From contig DYFR01000016.1 in the NCBI GenBank assembly GCA_020725115.1, positions 21,471 to 85,470 on the forward strand: a stretch of 64,000 bases of DNA, given 5' to 3'. Of the stretch, positions 38,699 to 49,269 are shown piece after piece (within the stretch, counting starts at the first letter, position 1; each line of letters begins with the position of its first letter). The notes beneath the pieces are model-generated. The model did no database searches, was not told the origin of the DNA, and saw only the letters and a list, made by a program, of their open reading frames with translations. The position numbers were made by a program, and so were the translations under genes. The stretch is from Thiohalomonas denitrificans (GTDB lineage: Bacteria > Pseudomonadota > Gammaproteobacteria > Thiohalomonadales > Thiohalomonadaceae).

Positions 38699-39208
38699 AT
38701 GAACCGCCGTCTCTACTTCCTGTTTCCCAATCCGCTGCATGCCCGCCACGCGGTGGACACCCTGCTCGACGGCGCCGGCGTCGACGCCCGCCACATCCAC
38801 GCCATCGCCCGCAACGAGGTACGCATCGACCGCCTGCCCCATTCCACCCGACAGCAGAAAAACGATCTCGCGGCGCGGCTGGAATGGCTGCTGTGGAGCG
38901 GCAACCTGCTGCTGTTCGGCATCGCCCTGCTGGTGTTCATCGCCGCCCTGGTGGAAGGCACCACCGGCTGGGCCGTGGCGGCGGTGCTGGTGATGGCGCT
39001 GACCTTTCTCGGTGGCTTCCTGTTCACCACCTACGTGCCCCACGTCCACCTGAGCGAGTTCCGCGAGGCCCTGGCCCACGGCGAGATCCTGCTGATGATC
39101 GACGTGCCAACCGACAAGGTGAAGGCGGTGGAGGACTATGTTCATCGCCACTACCCTGAGGCGGTACCCGGCGGAGCCAGCTGGAACGTGGGGGCCTTCG
39201 GGCTCTAG
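38699..39208 (+). CDS. Hypothetical protein with two central TM helices
   Basis: MNRRLYFLFPNPLHARHAVDTLLDGAGVDARHIHAIARNEVRIDRLP...LLLFGIALLVFIAALVEGTTGWAVAAVLVMALTFLGGFLFTTYVPHVHLSEFREALAHGEILLMIDVP. Confidence 0.8.
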   Translation: MNRRLYFLFPNPLHARHAVDTLLDGAGVDARHIHAIARNEVRIDRLPHSTRQQKNDLAARLEWLLWSGNLLLFGIALLVFIAALVEGTTGWAVAAVLVMALTFLGGFLFTTYVPHVHLSEFREALAHGEILLMIDVPTDKVKAVEDYVHRHYPEAVPGGASWNVGAFGL

Positions 39209-39217
39209 GAGACAGCC

Positions 39218-39883
39218 ATGGACTACAAGATTGAACTGCTGCTCAACGAATTCGTCACCCACGACGTCAGGCGACTCGTCCTCAGCCGCCCCAGGGGCTT
39301 CGACTTCGTGCCCGGCCAGGGCGTGGAACTGGCCATCGACACGCCGGAGTGGCGCGAGCAGGGCCGCCCCTTCACCCCGACCTCGCTGCCCGGTGACGGC
39401 GTACTGGAGTTCACCATCAAGGGCTATCCGGAACACCACGGCGTCACCGAACAGCTGCACCTGCTGCGCCCCGGCAGCAAACTGCTGATGAGCAAACCCT
39501 TCGGTGCCATCCGCTATCAGGGCCCCGGCACCTTCATCGCCGCCGGTGCCGGCATCACGCCGTTCATGGCCATCCTGCGTATGCTCGCCGCCGAGGGCCG
39601 CCTGGATGGGCACCGCCTGATCTTCAGCAACAAGACCCCGGCCGACATCATCTGCGGCCAGGAACTGCACGGCTATCTGGGCGAGCGCAGCCAGCTGCTG
39701 TGCAGCCGCGCCACCGACTGCAACTGCCGCGGCGGCCGTCTGGACTTCGACTTCCTGCGCAGCAACATCGACGACTTCAGCCAGCGCTTCTACGTCTGCG
39801 GCCCGCCGCCCTTCGTCAACTCCATCAACGCCGCCCTCATCGAACTGGGCGCCGTGCCCGACGGACTGGTATTCGAGAAGTAA
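39218..39883 (+). CDS. FAD/NAD(P)-binding ferredoxin reductase-type protein
   Basis: GRPFTPTSLPGDGVLEFTIKGYPEHHGVTEQL...GTFIAAGAGITPFMAILRML...FYVCGPPPFVNSINAALIELG. Confidence 0.9.
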   Translation: MDYKIELLLNEFVTHDVRRLVLSRPRGFDFVPGQGVELAIDTPEWREQGRPFTPTSLPGDGVLEFTIKGYPEHHGVTEQLHLLRPGSKLLMSKPFGAIRYQGPGTFIAAGAGITPFMAILRMLAAEGRLDGHRLIFSNKTPADIICGQELHGYLGERSQLLCSRATDCNCRGGRLDFDFLRSNIDDFSQRFYVCGPPPFVNSINAALIELGAVPDGLVFEK

Positions 39884-40004
39884 CCGTACTTGAGTCCATC
39901 CCCATACCAGCGGGAAGGCCGGGAGGGGGCGCCTTGAGCTGGATCAGTCAGAAGGCGCGAGGGCCGTGCTATGGTGGCGGCACCCAATACGATCCGCCGC
40001 CATC

Positions 40005-41162
40005 ATGCCCCTGGCCCCCATCGCCCTCTGCCTCTACCTGCTGATGCTGCCGGTCACCGGCATGGTGCCGGTACTGCGTGAACTCACCGGCGGCCGCTAT
40101 CCGCACCTGTCCGACTTCGAGCAGCACCTGTTCATGTCCGCCAACATGGTGGGCGCGCTGCTGTTCGTGCCGCTGGCGGGGCTGCTGTCGGATCTGTGGC
40201 GGCGGCGCAAGGTGATCATCGTCGCCGCCCTGGCGGTGAATGCCTTTTCCCTGCTGATGCTCATGCAGGACTGGAGCTACGGCGTGTACCTGCTGTGGCG
40301 TTTCATCGAGGGCTGCGCCCACATCACCGCCCTCAGCCTGCTCATGGCGCTGGCGGCGGATCAGGTGCGCGAGCGCGGCAGCGGCGCGGTGATGGGCCTG
40401 GTGGGTGCCGCCATCAGCCTGGGCGTCGCCAGCGGCGCGCCGCTGGGCGGGCTCATCGGCCGCCACGGCGGCGGCGAGGCGGTGCTCACCTGGGGTTTCG
40501 TCCTGCTCGCCCTGCTCACTCCCTTCGCCGCCCTCGCCCTGCGCGAACGTGCGGCGCAGCACGATCACGGCGGCCTCCACGCCCTGCTGCGCGCCCTGCC
40601 GCAAAACCGCGGCCTGCTGCTGCCCTATGCCTTCGCCTTCGTCGATCGCCTCACCGTGGGCTTCATCGTCTCCACCCTGTCGCTGTACCTGGCCACGGTG
40701 ATCGGCCTGGACGCCGGCCGCATCGGCCTGGTGATGGCCCTGTTCCTGCTCCCCTTCTCCCTGCTCACCTGGCCCGCCGGCCTGCTGTCGCGGCGCTGGA
40801 ATCCGCTGTGGATGATGCTGGCCGGCAGCGCCGCCTACGGTCTCACCCTCGCCGCCATCGGCTACGCCGACGCTGCCCACATCCCCTGGCTGATGTTCCT
40901 CGGCGGCATCACGGCCTCGCTGATGTACGCCCCCTCCCTGGTGCTGGTGGCCGAACGCTCGCGTCCCGAGCACAAGGCCCTGGCCATGAGCGGCTTCAAC
41001 TTCGCCGGCTCCCTCGGCTTCGTCCTCGGCCCCTTGAGCGGCGGCGCCCTGGTGGCCCTGTTCGGTGCCTACCCGCCCGCCTTCCTCATCGTCGGCGGGC
41101 TGGAAATCCTCTGCGTCCTGCTGTTCCTCCCCCTGGCCCTGCGGCAACGGCCGAAAAAATGA
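40005..41162 (+). CDS. MFS transporter
   Basis: About 12 hydrophobic segments, GLLSDLWRRRKVIIVAALAVNAF motif (GxLaDrxGRrk-like). Confidence 0.9.
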   Translation: MPLAPIALCLYLLMLPVTGMVPVLRELTGGRYPHLSDFEQHLFMSANMVGALLFVPLAGLLSDLWRRRKVIIVAALAVNAFSLLMLMQDWSYGVYLLWRFIEGCAHITALSLLMALAADQVRERGSGAVMGLVGAAISLGVASGAPLGGLIGRHGGGEAVLTWGFVLLALLTPFAALALRERAAQHDHGGLHALLRALPQNRGLLLPYAFAFVDRLTVGFIVSTLSLYLATVIGLDAGRIGLVMALFLLPFSLLTWPAGLLSRRWNPLWMMLAGSAAYGLTLAAIGYADAAHIPWLMFLGGITASLMYAPSLVLVAERSRPEHKALAMSGFNFAGSLGFVLGPLSGGALVALFGAYPPAFLIVGGLEILCVLLFLPLALRQRPKK

Positions 41163-41172
41163 GCTGACCGGC

Positions 41173-41238
41173 CCGCATTTCTCACCATCACGCGAAGCTC
41201 AAAGTGCCGAGGTGCCACTGTGATGGCAAGAAATGCGG
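41173..41238. repeat. 66-bp element with 19-bp terminal inverted repeats
   Basis: CCGCATTTCTCACCATCAC (41173-41191) and GTGATGGCAAGAAATGCGG (41220-41238): 17/19 complementary. Confidence 0.8.
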
Positions 41239-41314
41239 ACTCACCTATTGACAGCGCCACCGCTTTGCCGAAAATGCGCGACATTACAATCCCGATCCCA
41301 AACCGAGAGAGAAA

Positions 41315-41713
41315 ATGTCCGACAACACCCTGTGGTACGGCTACCTCGATGCCGGCGAACGCAGCTCCGCCGTGGCCATGGACAACCGCCTCAGCACCGG
41401 CGACCCCACCACCGTCTATCTGTTCAACCTGCAGCGCAATGAAATCATCGAATACAAGCGCGCCATCGTCGAGCCGAAGCTGCGCGAACTGAAGGGCAAG
41501 GAACAGGAACTGGAAACCGAGCTGAAGAGTGCCTACCGCAAGGCCCGCAACGGCTTCACCCCGCGCGGCGCCAAGATCGCCAGCATCCCGGAGAAGGGCC
41601 GGGCCGCCGCCCCGGCCAAGGCTGCCGCCGTCACCACCGATTTCGGCGCTGACGATTACGATGAAGAGGCCTTCGTCGACGAGGCCGGCGACGACGAAGA
41701 CGACAGCGAATAA
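41315..41713 (+). CDS. Hypothetical protein with acidic C-terminal tail
   Basis: MSDNTLWYGYLDAGERSSAVAMDNRLSTGDPTTVYLFNLQRNEIIEYKRAIVEPKLRELKGKEQELETELK...DYDEEAFVDEAGDDEDDSE. Confidence 0.75.
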   Translation: MSDNTLWYGYLDAGERSSAVAMDNRLSTGDPTTVYLFNLQRNEIIEYKRAIVEPKLRELKGKEQELETELKSAYRKARNGFTPRGAKIASIPEKGRAAAPAKAAAVTTDFGADDYDEEAFVDEAGDDEDDSE

Positions 41714-41774
41714 GGCACACCGTGCGCCTGCATTGGCACACGCGCACACCCCCACACCTCGGCAAGACTCGCGC

Positions 41775-41801
41775 GGAGCAGGTCAAACCACGACCTGCTC
41801 C
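41775..41801. terminator. Strong hairpin, possible terminator without clear U tract
   Basis: GGAGCAGGTC-aaaccac-GACCTGCTCC. Confidence 0.45.
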
Positions 41802-41959
41802 CTCACCGCAGCGCACATCAACCCGCACTATTGATCCAGCGCCCCTTTTGCGCGTTAATCAAACCCGCACAACGCCGGATTTTCCTCACTGATGGTGACA
41901 GGCCGAATCGGTTTGTTGCCGATATGGTCGATTAAACAGAACCCGAAAAGGACTTCCCC

Positions 41960-42316
41960 ATGCCCCACTACACCGCCTCCTGCCACTGCGGCAAAACAAG
42001 GTTCTCCTTCGACTGCCCGCCCATTACCAAAGGCCTGCGCTGCAACTGCTCCATCTGCGCGCGCAAGGGCGCGATGATGTCGCCCGAGCCGATTCCGCCG
42101 GAGTTGTTCCGCATCGATGCAGAGGATGCTGCGCTGGGGCTATACCAGTTCGGCGCCGGGACGGCGAAACATTACTTCTGCAAACACTGCGGCATCTATA
42201 CCTTCCACGAAACCGCGCGCAAGATCGGCCACTTCCGTGCCAACCTCGGCTGTGTCGACGGCGTGGATACCTTCGCGCTGGAGGCAGAGGTGTTCGACGG
42301 CAAGCACTTGCTCTAA
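41960..42316 (+). CDS. GFA-family (glutathione-dependent formaldehyde-activating-like) zinc protein
   Basis: MPHYTASCHCGKTRFSFDCPPITKGLRCNCSICARKGAMM...YFCKHCGIYTFHETARK: CXCG, CXCSXC, CXXCG. Stop codon lies in a repeat TIR. Confidence 0.92.
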   Translation: MPHYTASCHCGKTRFSFDCPPITKGLRCNCSICARKGAMMSPEPIPPELFRIDAEDAALGLYQFGAGTAKHYFCKHCGIYTFHETARKIGHFRANLGCVDGVDTFALEAEVFDGKHLL

Positions 42317-42438
42317 ATAGGTGTTCCGAATTTGTAACCAGGCATAGGGCGCCCCATGGGCGCCGTGCTGCGGCGGGCACGGCCCGCCCTATGACACACC
42401 GAAGACAAGGTGGATACCAATTCGGAACACTTATTTAG
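42313..42438. mobile_element. MITE-like element, copy 1 (126 bp)
   Basis: TIRs CTAAATAgGTGTTCCGAATTtGTA / rc CTAAATAaGTGTTCCGAATTgGTA; nested CATAGGGCG...CGCCCTATG; second copy at 58621-58746. Confidence 0.85.
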
Positions 42439-42458
42439 CGGGCAGGGGGATAAGTTCA

Positions 42459-42491
42459 GCAGGGTGGATGCGTTGCGCTTATCCACCCTGC
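42459..42491. repeat. Hairpin repeat, family F
   Basis: GCAGGGTGGAT-gcgttgcgctt-ATCCACCCTGC, perfect 11-bp stem. Confidence 0.8.
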
Positions 42492-42523
42492 GACAGATGG
42501 GTATGTATTGCCCCGAAAGTCCG

Positions 42524-42549
42524 GTTGGGTTAGCGCAGCGTAACCCAAC
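42524..42549. repeat. Hairpin repeat
   Basis: GTTGGGTTA-gcgcagcg-TAACCCAAC, perfect 9-bp stem. Confidence 0.75.
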
Positions 42550-42579
42550 ACGGTCATCAACGGAGCTGCTGCCGTCGGG

Positions 42580-44566
<1,987 letters not shown>

Positions 44567-44693
44567 GGCAAACATATCGGATCGGTGCCCCAGTTGCAAG
44601 GTAAGTCTTTGCCTTGCTTGAAATATTCGCCATAAAACGTGATGTTACTTTGCACTGCGCGGCTTGTTCGCCACCAGGGAAAGGCGTAACCTT

Positions 44694-44715
44694 CGGCTGA
44701 CCAATCGGTCAGCCG
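44694..44715. promoter_or_regulatory. Perfect palindrome upstream of pcm; possible TetR-type operator
   Basis: CGGCTGACC-aatc-GGTCAGCCG. Confidence 0.4.
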
Positions 44716-44748
44716 TTTCTCCCACAAGAAAAATCTAGAGGAATCACC

Positions 44749-45411
44749 ATGGTCGACATGAATCTGGAACAGGCCCGCCACAACATGATTGTGCAACAGA
44801 TCCGCCCGTGGGAGGTGATGGACGACCAGGTGCTCGACCTGATGATGCGCACGCCGCGCGAGGATTTCGTGCCGCCGCAATACCGCAACCTGGCCTTTAC
44901 CGACATGGCCCTCCCCCTGGGCCACGGCCAGGCAATGATGCCGCCACGGCTGGAAGCGCGCATGCTGCAGGTGCTTGCGGTACAGCCGGACGAGATCGTG
45001 CTGGAGATCGGTACCGGCAGCGGCTATGTCACCGTCCTGCTGGCACAGCTGGCACGCCATGTGTACAGCGTGGAGATCGTGCCGGAGCTGAAACAGGCGA
45101 CGGAACACCGCCTGGCGGCACGCGGTCTGACCAACGTCACCCTGGATGAGGGCGATGCCGCCGCTGGCTGGCCACGCCACGGCAACTATGATGTTATTGT
45201 TGTCACCGGTTCAGTGCCGCGACTGGCGCCGGAGTTGCAACAGGGACTGAATGTGGGTGGTCGCCTGTTCGTGGTGGCAGGCGAGGCCCCGGCAATGGAG
45301 GCACTGCTGATTACCCGCCTGGGTGAAAACGAATGGTCACGCGAGAGCCTGTTCGAAACCGAGCTGCCCCCGCTGCAAAACGCCCCGCAGGTACGGCATT
45401 TCGTACTCTGA
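44749..45411 (+). CDS. pcm: Protein-L-isoaspartate O-methyltransferase family protein
   Basis: NMIVQQIRPWEVMDDQVLDLMMRTPREDFVPPQYRNLAFTDMALPLGHGQAMMPPRLEARMLQVLAVQPDEIVLEIGTGSGYVTVLLAQLARHVYSVEIVPEL. Confidence 0.92.
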   Translation: MVDMNLEQARHNMIVQQIRPWEVMDDQVLDLMMRTPREDFVPPQYRNLAFTDMALPLGHGQAMMPPRLEARMLQVLAVQPDEIVLEIGTGSGYVTVLLAQLARHVYSVEIVPELKQATEHRLAARGLTNVTLDEGDAAAGWPRHGNYDVIVVTGSVPRLAPELQQGLNVGGRLFVVAGEAPAMEALLITRLGENEWSRESLFETELPPLQNAPQVRHFVL

Positions 45412-45477
45412 CTTGATTCGGCAGCGCCGCAACCGCATTATTAGCGCTTTCTAATATACCCCGTCGTGAGGGAAACC

Positions 45478-46791
45478 ATGTCCAACTCTGTAGCTCGAAT
45501 TCTCGCCCTGGCGCTGACACTCGGTGCCGCCACTGCCCAGGGTGAAGACCTGCGCGATGTCTATCGCCTGGCCCAGGAAAGTGACCCGCAGCTGCGCGCC
45601 GCCGAGGCCGGTCACCGTGCCGCCCTGGAGGCTCGCCCGCAAAGCCGCGCTGCCCTGCTGCCCAGCGTGAACTTTACCGCGCAGACGCAGTGGAACCAGG
45701 TCGAGATCAAGAAACCCACCGCTGCCGACAACGACTACAACTCCTCCAACTATTCCCTGAGCCTGCGTCAGGCGGTCTACCACCACGATTATTATGTGCA
45801 GCTGCGCCAGGCCGATGCCGGCATTGCCCAGGCCGATGCCCAGTACGGCAGCGCCCAGCAGGCCCTCATCGTCCGCGTCGCCGAGGCCTATTTCAACCTG
45901 CTCGCCGCCGGGGACAACCTGCGCTTCGCCCAGGCGGAGAAGACCGCCATCGGCCAGCAGCTGCGCCAGACCCAGCAGCGCTTCGAGGTGGGCCTGTCCG
46001 CCATCACCGATGTGCATGAAGCACAGGCCGGCTACGACGCTGCGGTGGCACAGGAGATCGTGGCGCAGAACCAGCTGGAGAACACCCGCGAGGTGCTGCG
46101 CGAAATCACCGGTCGCGAGCATACTACCCTGACGCCGCTGGCCGGCGAGATCCCGCTGCAAAGCCCGGACCCGGTCAGCATCGACCAGTGGGTGGAAACC
46201 GCCTTGCAGCAGAACCTGCAACTGCTGGCCGCCGAAGCCGCCACCCATATTGCACGTGAGGAGATGAACCGCCGCCAGGCCGGTCACTATCCGACCGTCG
46301 ACATCGTCGCCAGCCACAACTGGTCCGATACCACCAAGTCGAATACCGTCTCGGCCAACGAAAGCAACAGCAACATCATCGGCCTGCAACTCAACGTTCC
46401 GCTCTACGCCGGCGGTGCGGTGAGCGCCGGTACCCGACAGGCAACCCACCTCTACAGCCAGGCACAGGAAAGGCTGGAGCAGACCCGCCGCGCCACGGTG
46501 CGTCAGACCCGCGACGCCTATCTCGGCGTAACCGCCGGCATCAGCACGGTACAGGCGCGCCGTCAGGCCCTGTCCTCCGCCCGCACGGCATTGCAGGCCA
46601 CCCAGGCCGGTTTCGATGTCGGCACCCGCACCGCGGTGGAAGTGCTCAACTCGCAACGTGAACTGTTCCGCGTTCAGCGCGACTATGCCCGTGCCCGCTA
46701 CGACTACGCCCTCTCCACCCTGCGCCTGAAGCAGGGCGCCGGCATCCTGAGCGAGTCCGATCTGGAGCACGTCAACAGCTGGTTGCAGTGA
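45478..46791 (+). CDS. tolC: TolC family outer-membrane efflux protein
   Basis: Signal peptide; EDLRDVYRLAQESDPQLRAAEAGHRAALEARPQSRAALLPSVNFTAQTQWNQ...GTRTAVEVLNSQRELFRVQRDYARARYDYALSTLRLKQGAGIL. Confidence 0.94.
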   Translation: MSNSVARILALALTLGAATAQGEDLRDVYRLAQESDPQLRAAEAGHRAALEARPQSRAALLPSVNFTAQTQWNQVEIKKPTAADNDYNSSNYSLSLRQAVYHHDYYVQLRQADAGIAQADAQYGSAQQALIVRVAEAYFNLLAAGDNLRFAQAEKTAIGQQLRQTQQRFEVGLSAITDVHEAQAGYDAAVAQEIVAQNQLENTREVLREITGREHTTLTPLAGEIPLQSPDPVSIDQWVETALQQNLQLLAAEAATHIAREEMNRRQAGHYPTVDIVASHNWSDTTKSNTVSANESNSNIIGLQLNVPLYAGGAVSAGTRQATHLYSQAQERLEQTRRATVRQTRDAYLGVTAGISTVQARRQALSSARTALQATQAGFDVGTRTAVEVLNSQRELFRVQRDYARARYDYALSTLRLKQGAGILSESDLEHVNSWLQ

Positions 46792-47363
46792 TGACCACCG
46801 TGCCTGCACTGCTCTGTGCCGCTGAAACCAGCCAGCTGGTGGTCATCGACGTGCAGGCGCGGCTGGCGGCGGTGATGCCGCCGGCAGCGCGTGAACAGGT
46901 AATAAAAAATACCGGTATCCTGCTGCAGGCCGCACGCCTGTTGCAGCTGCCGGTGATTGCCACCGAACAGTATCCCAAGGGTCTCGGCAATACCGAGGCC
47001 ACCCTCGCACAGCATTTCCCCGAGGGACTCGACGTGGTATGCAAGACCTGCTTCGCCTCCAGCGGCGCCCCCGGATTCAATGCCAGTCTCGATGCCCACC
47101 AGGGCCGCCACCAGGTGATCCTCGCCGGCATGGAGGCCCATGTCTGCGTGCTGCAGACGGCCATGGAGCTCATCGGCCGCGGCTATCAGGTGTTCATCGT
47201 GGAGGATGCGGTCAGTTCGCGCGCCGAGGCCAACCGGCACAACGCCATCGCCCGTCTGCGCCAGGCCGGTGCCGTCATTACCAGCACCGAGTCGGTGCTG
47301 TTCGAGTGGCTGCGCGATGCCGGTCATCCGCAGTTCAAGGCCGTGTCGGCGTTGATCAAATAA
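46791..47363 (+). CDS. Isochorismatase-family hydrolase
   Basis: TSQLVVIDVQARLAAVMPPAAREQVIKNTGILLQAARLLQLPVIATEQYPKGLGNTEATL...GRHQVILAGMEAHVCVLQTAMELIGRGYQVFIVEDAVSSR; start overlaps tolC stop. Confidence 0.92.
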   Translation: MTTVPALLCAAETSQLVVIDVQARLAAVMPPAAREQVIKNTGILLQAARLLQLPVIATEQYPKGLGNTEATLAQHFPEGLDVVCKTCFASSGAPGFNASLDAHQGRHQVILAGMEAHVCVLQTAMELIGRGYQVFIVEDAVSSRAEANRHNAIARLRQAGAVITSTESVLFEWLRDAGHPQFKAVSALIK

Positions 47364-47376
47364 GCAGAGAATCATT

Positions 47377-47487
47377 CACCGCAGAGAACGCAGAGAAAGG
47401 CACAGAACGTAATGCGTGCAGGGTGTGACGGGCAACGACGTTTGAGCAACAATCCTTATTCTGCGACCTCTGCGCCTCTGCGGTTAA
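47377..47487. repeat. Family A inverted-arm element, copy 6
   Basis: CACCGCAGAGAACGCAGAGAAAGGCACAGA (47377-47406); TTCTGCGACCTCTGCGCCTCTGCGGTTAA (47459-47487). Confidence 0.85.
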
Positions 47488-47501
47488 CACAGACACATCG
47501 C

Positions 47502-47520
47502 TCCCACGCGGAGCGTGGGA
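47502..47520. repeat. Hairpin repeat TCCCACGC-gga-GCGTGGGA
   Basis: Perfect 8-bp stem in repeat island. Confidence 0.75.
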
Positions 47521-47533
47521 ACGATAAGATGTG

Positions 47534-47604
47534 GTGGGAGTCCGATTCATCGGGCGAAAGCGGCGCCGGAACGGCCGCCATCGCCCGGTAAACCGGGCTC
47601 CCAC
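47534..47604. repeat. REPIN-like inverted pair of GTGGGAG...CGGGCGA units
   Basis: GTGGGAGTCCGATTCATCGGGCGA ... TCGCCCGGTAAACCGGGCTCCCAC. Confidence 0.75.
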
Positions 47605-47624
47605 AACGGGGCGAGTAGTTACGG

Positions 47625-47735
47625 GGAAAGATACAAGAGGAGGTGTGCGTTGTGCGCACGGTTGTTTGAATTCAAAAAATCACGAGCGTAGCGAGTTCAT
47701 TCCCTTGTATCTTGTCACTTGCATCTTGTATCTCT
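47625..47735. repeat. Family B element, copy 5 (core inverted relative to copy 4)
   Basis: aaagatacaagaggaggtgtgcgttgtgcgcacggttgtttgaattcaaaaaatcacgagcgtagcgagttcattcccttgtatcttgtcacttgcatcttgtatct. Confidence 0.8.
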
Positions 47736-47778
47736 GTTCTACATCCCGGCCTCCCTGCGTTAAGATTCACAACCATCT

Positions 47779-48309
47779 ATGAACCCATCCCCCTTCCCCG
47801 ACGCCGCCCCCGATTTCAGCGACCCGCTCGGCCTGCTGCGCGCCTGCCATGAGCGCATCCTGCAGCACTGCGCCACGCTGGAGCGCCTGGTCGAGCACCT
47901 GCGCGCCCACGGCGTCGACGCCGAGGCGCGTACTGCCGCCGGCAAGATCCATCACTACTTCAGCACCGCCGGCCAGCACCATCACCAGGACGAGGAGCAG
48001 GATCTGTTTCCGCGACTGGCGCGCCAGTCGCTCAAACTCGCCGATCTGGTGCACCGCCTGCGCCAGGACCACGCACGCATGGATGCACTGTGGCAGCAAC
48101 TCGGCCCGCTGCTCGCAGCGCCCGCCCGTATCGACGATCTTGATGCCTTCGCGGCACTGGTGGCGGACTTCGCTGCCCTCTACCGCAGCCATATCGCGCG
48201 CGAAAATGCAGATCTGCTGGAAATGGCGCGCCACATTCTGAGCAGCGACGAGGTAAAAAAACTGGGCAAGCAGATGGCAGAGCGTCGCGGGCGTAGCGCC
48301 CCGTTCTGA
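47779..48309 (+). CDS. Hemerythrin-domain protein
   Basis: DPLGLLRACHERILQHCATLERLVEHL...GKIHHYFSTAGQHHHQDEEQDLFPRL...LYRSHIARENADLLEMARHIL. Confidence 0.9.
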   Translation: MNPSPFPDAAPDFSDPLGLLRACHERILQHCATLERLVEHLRAHGVDAEARTAAGKIHHYFSTAGQHHHQDEEQDLFPRLARQSLKLADLVHRLRQDHARMDALWQQLGPLLAAPARIDDLDAFAALVADFAALYRSHIARENADLLEMARHILSSDEVKKLGKQMAERRGRSAPF

Positions 48310-48336
48310 CGGCAGCCATAATGCCGGCACAGCGCC

Positions 48337-49269
48337 ATGAATGACGACATCCCTCCTCTCCGCCGTTTTCTTGCCCCACGCCACTGGCCCATGTGGGCCG
48401 GGCTGGGCTTTCTGCGCCTGTGCGCCCTGCTGCCCTATCCGCTGCTGCTCCTGCTCGGCAACGGCCTCGGCCTGCTGATGTATGCCCTGGTGCCATCGCG
48501 CCGCCGTGTGGCCCGCATCAACCTGCGGCTGTGTTTTCCCGAACTGGACCAGGCCGCACGCGAACGCCTGGTACGCGCCACTTTCCGCTCCGCCGGCATT
48601 TCGGTATTCGAGAACGGCTTATCGTGGTGGGGCAGCAAGCGCCGCCTGCAAAGGCTGTACCGCATCGAGGGCCTCGAACATTACCAGGCGGCCAATGCCC
48701 AGGGCCGTGGCGTGATCCTGCTTGGCGGCCACTACACCACCCTGGAGATCAGCGGCCGTTTCCTCGCCTTTCATGTCGACGGCCTGCAACCCATTTACAA
48801 GCGCGCCCACAACCCGCTGTACGAGGCAGTGATGGTGCGCATGCGCAGGCAACTGTTCGACGACCTGCTGCAAAGTACCGACCTGCGCACCATCGTGCGC
48901 AACGTGAAGGCGGGCAAGACGGTGTGGTATGCGCCGGATCAGGACTTCGGCCGCGAGCGCTCGGTGTTTGCGCCCTTCTTCGGCGTGCCCACCGCCACCC
49001 TCACCACCACCGCACGGCTGGCCAGGCTCACCGGCGCACCGGTGTTGCCCTTCGCCTCGGAACGGCTGCCGGGCACACAGGGCTACCGCATTGTCCTGCG
49101 GCCGGCGCTGGAGGGTTTCCCGAGCGGCGATGATCTCAAAGACGCCACACAGGCCAACACCGCACTGGAACACGAGGTACGTGCCATACCTGCACAGTAC
49201 CTGTGGATCCACCGCCGCTTCAAAACGCGGCCGGAAGGTGAGCCCGATCTGTATCGACGCCAGCCATGA
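48337..49269 (+). CDS. lpxL: Lipid A biosynthesis acyltransferase (LpxL/HtrB family)
   Basis: LPYPLLLLLGNGLGLLMYALVPSRRRVARINLRLCFPELD...GRGVILLGGHYTTLEISGRFLA...KTVWYAPDQDFGRERSVFAPFFGVPTATLTTTARLA. Confidence 0.94.
   Translation: MNDDIPPLRRFLAPRHWPMWAGLGFLRLCALLPYPLLLLLGNGLGLLMYALVPSRRRVARINLRLCFPELDQAARERLVRATFRSAGISVFENGLSWWGSKRRLQRLYRIEGLEHYQAANAQGRGVILLGGHYTTLEISGRFLAFHVDGLQPIYKRAHNPLYEAVMVRMRRQLFDDLLQSTDLRTIVRNVKAGKTVWYAPDQDFGRERSVFAPFFGVPTATLTTTARLARLTGAPVLPFASERLPGTQGYRIVLRPALEGFPSGDDLKDATQANTALEHEVRAIPAQYLWIHRRFKTRPEGEPDLYRRQP

Noticed and set aside
39969-41147. 392-aa minus-strand ORF opposite the MFS gene
   Set aside because: Q/G/E/H-rich antisense frame of a transporter gene; no domain logic.
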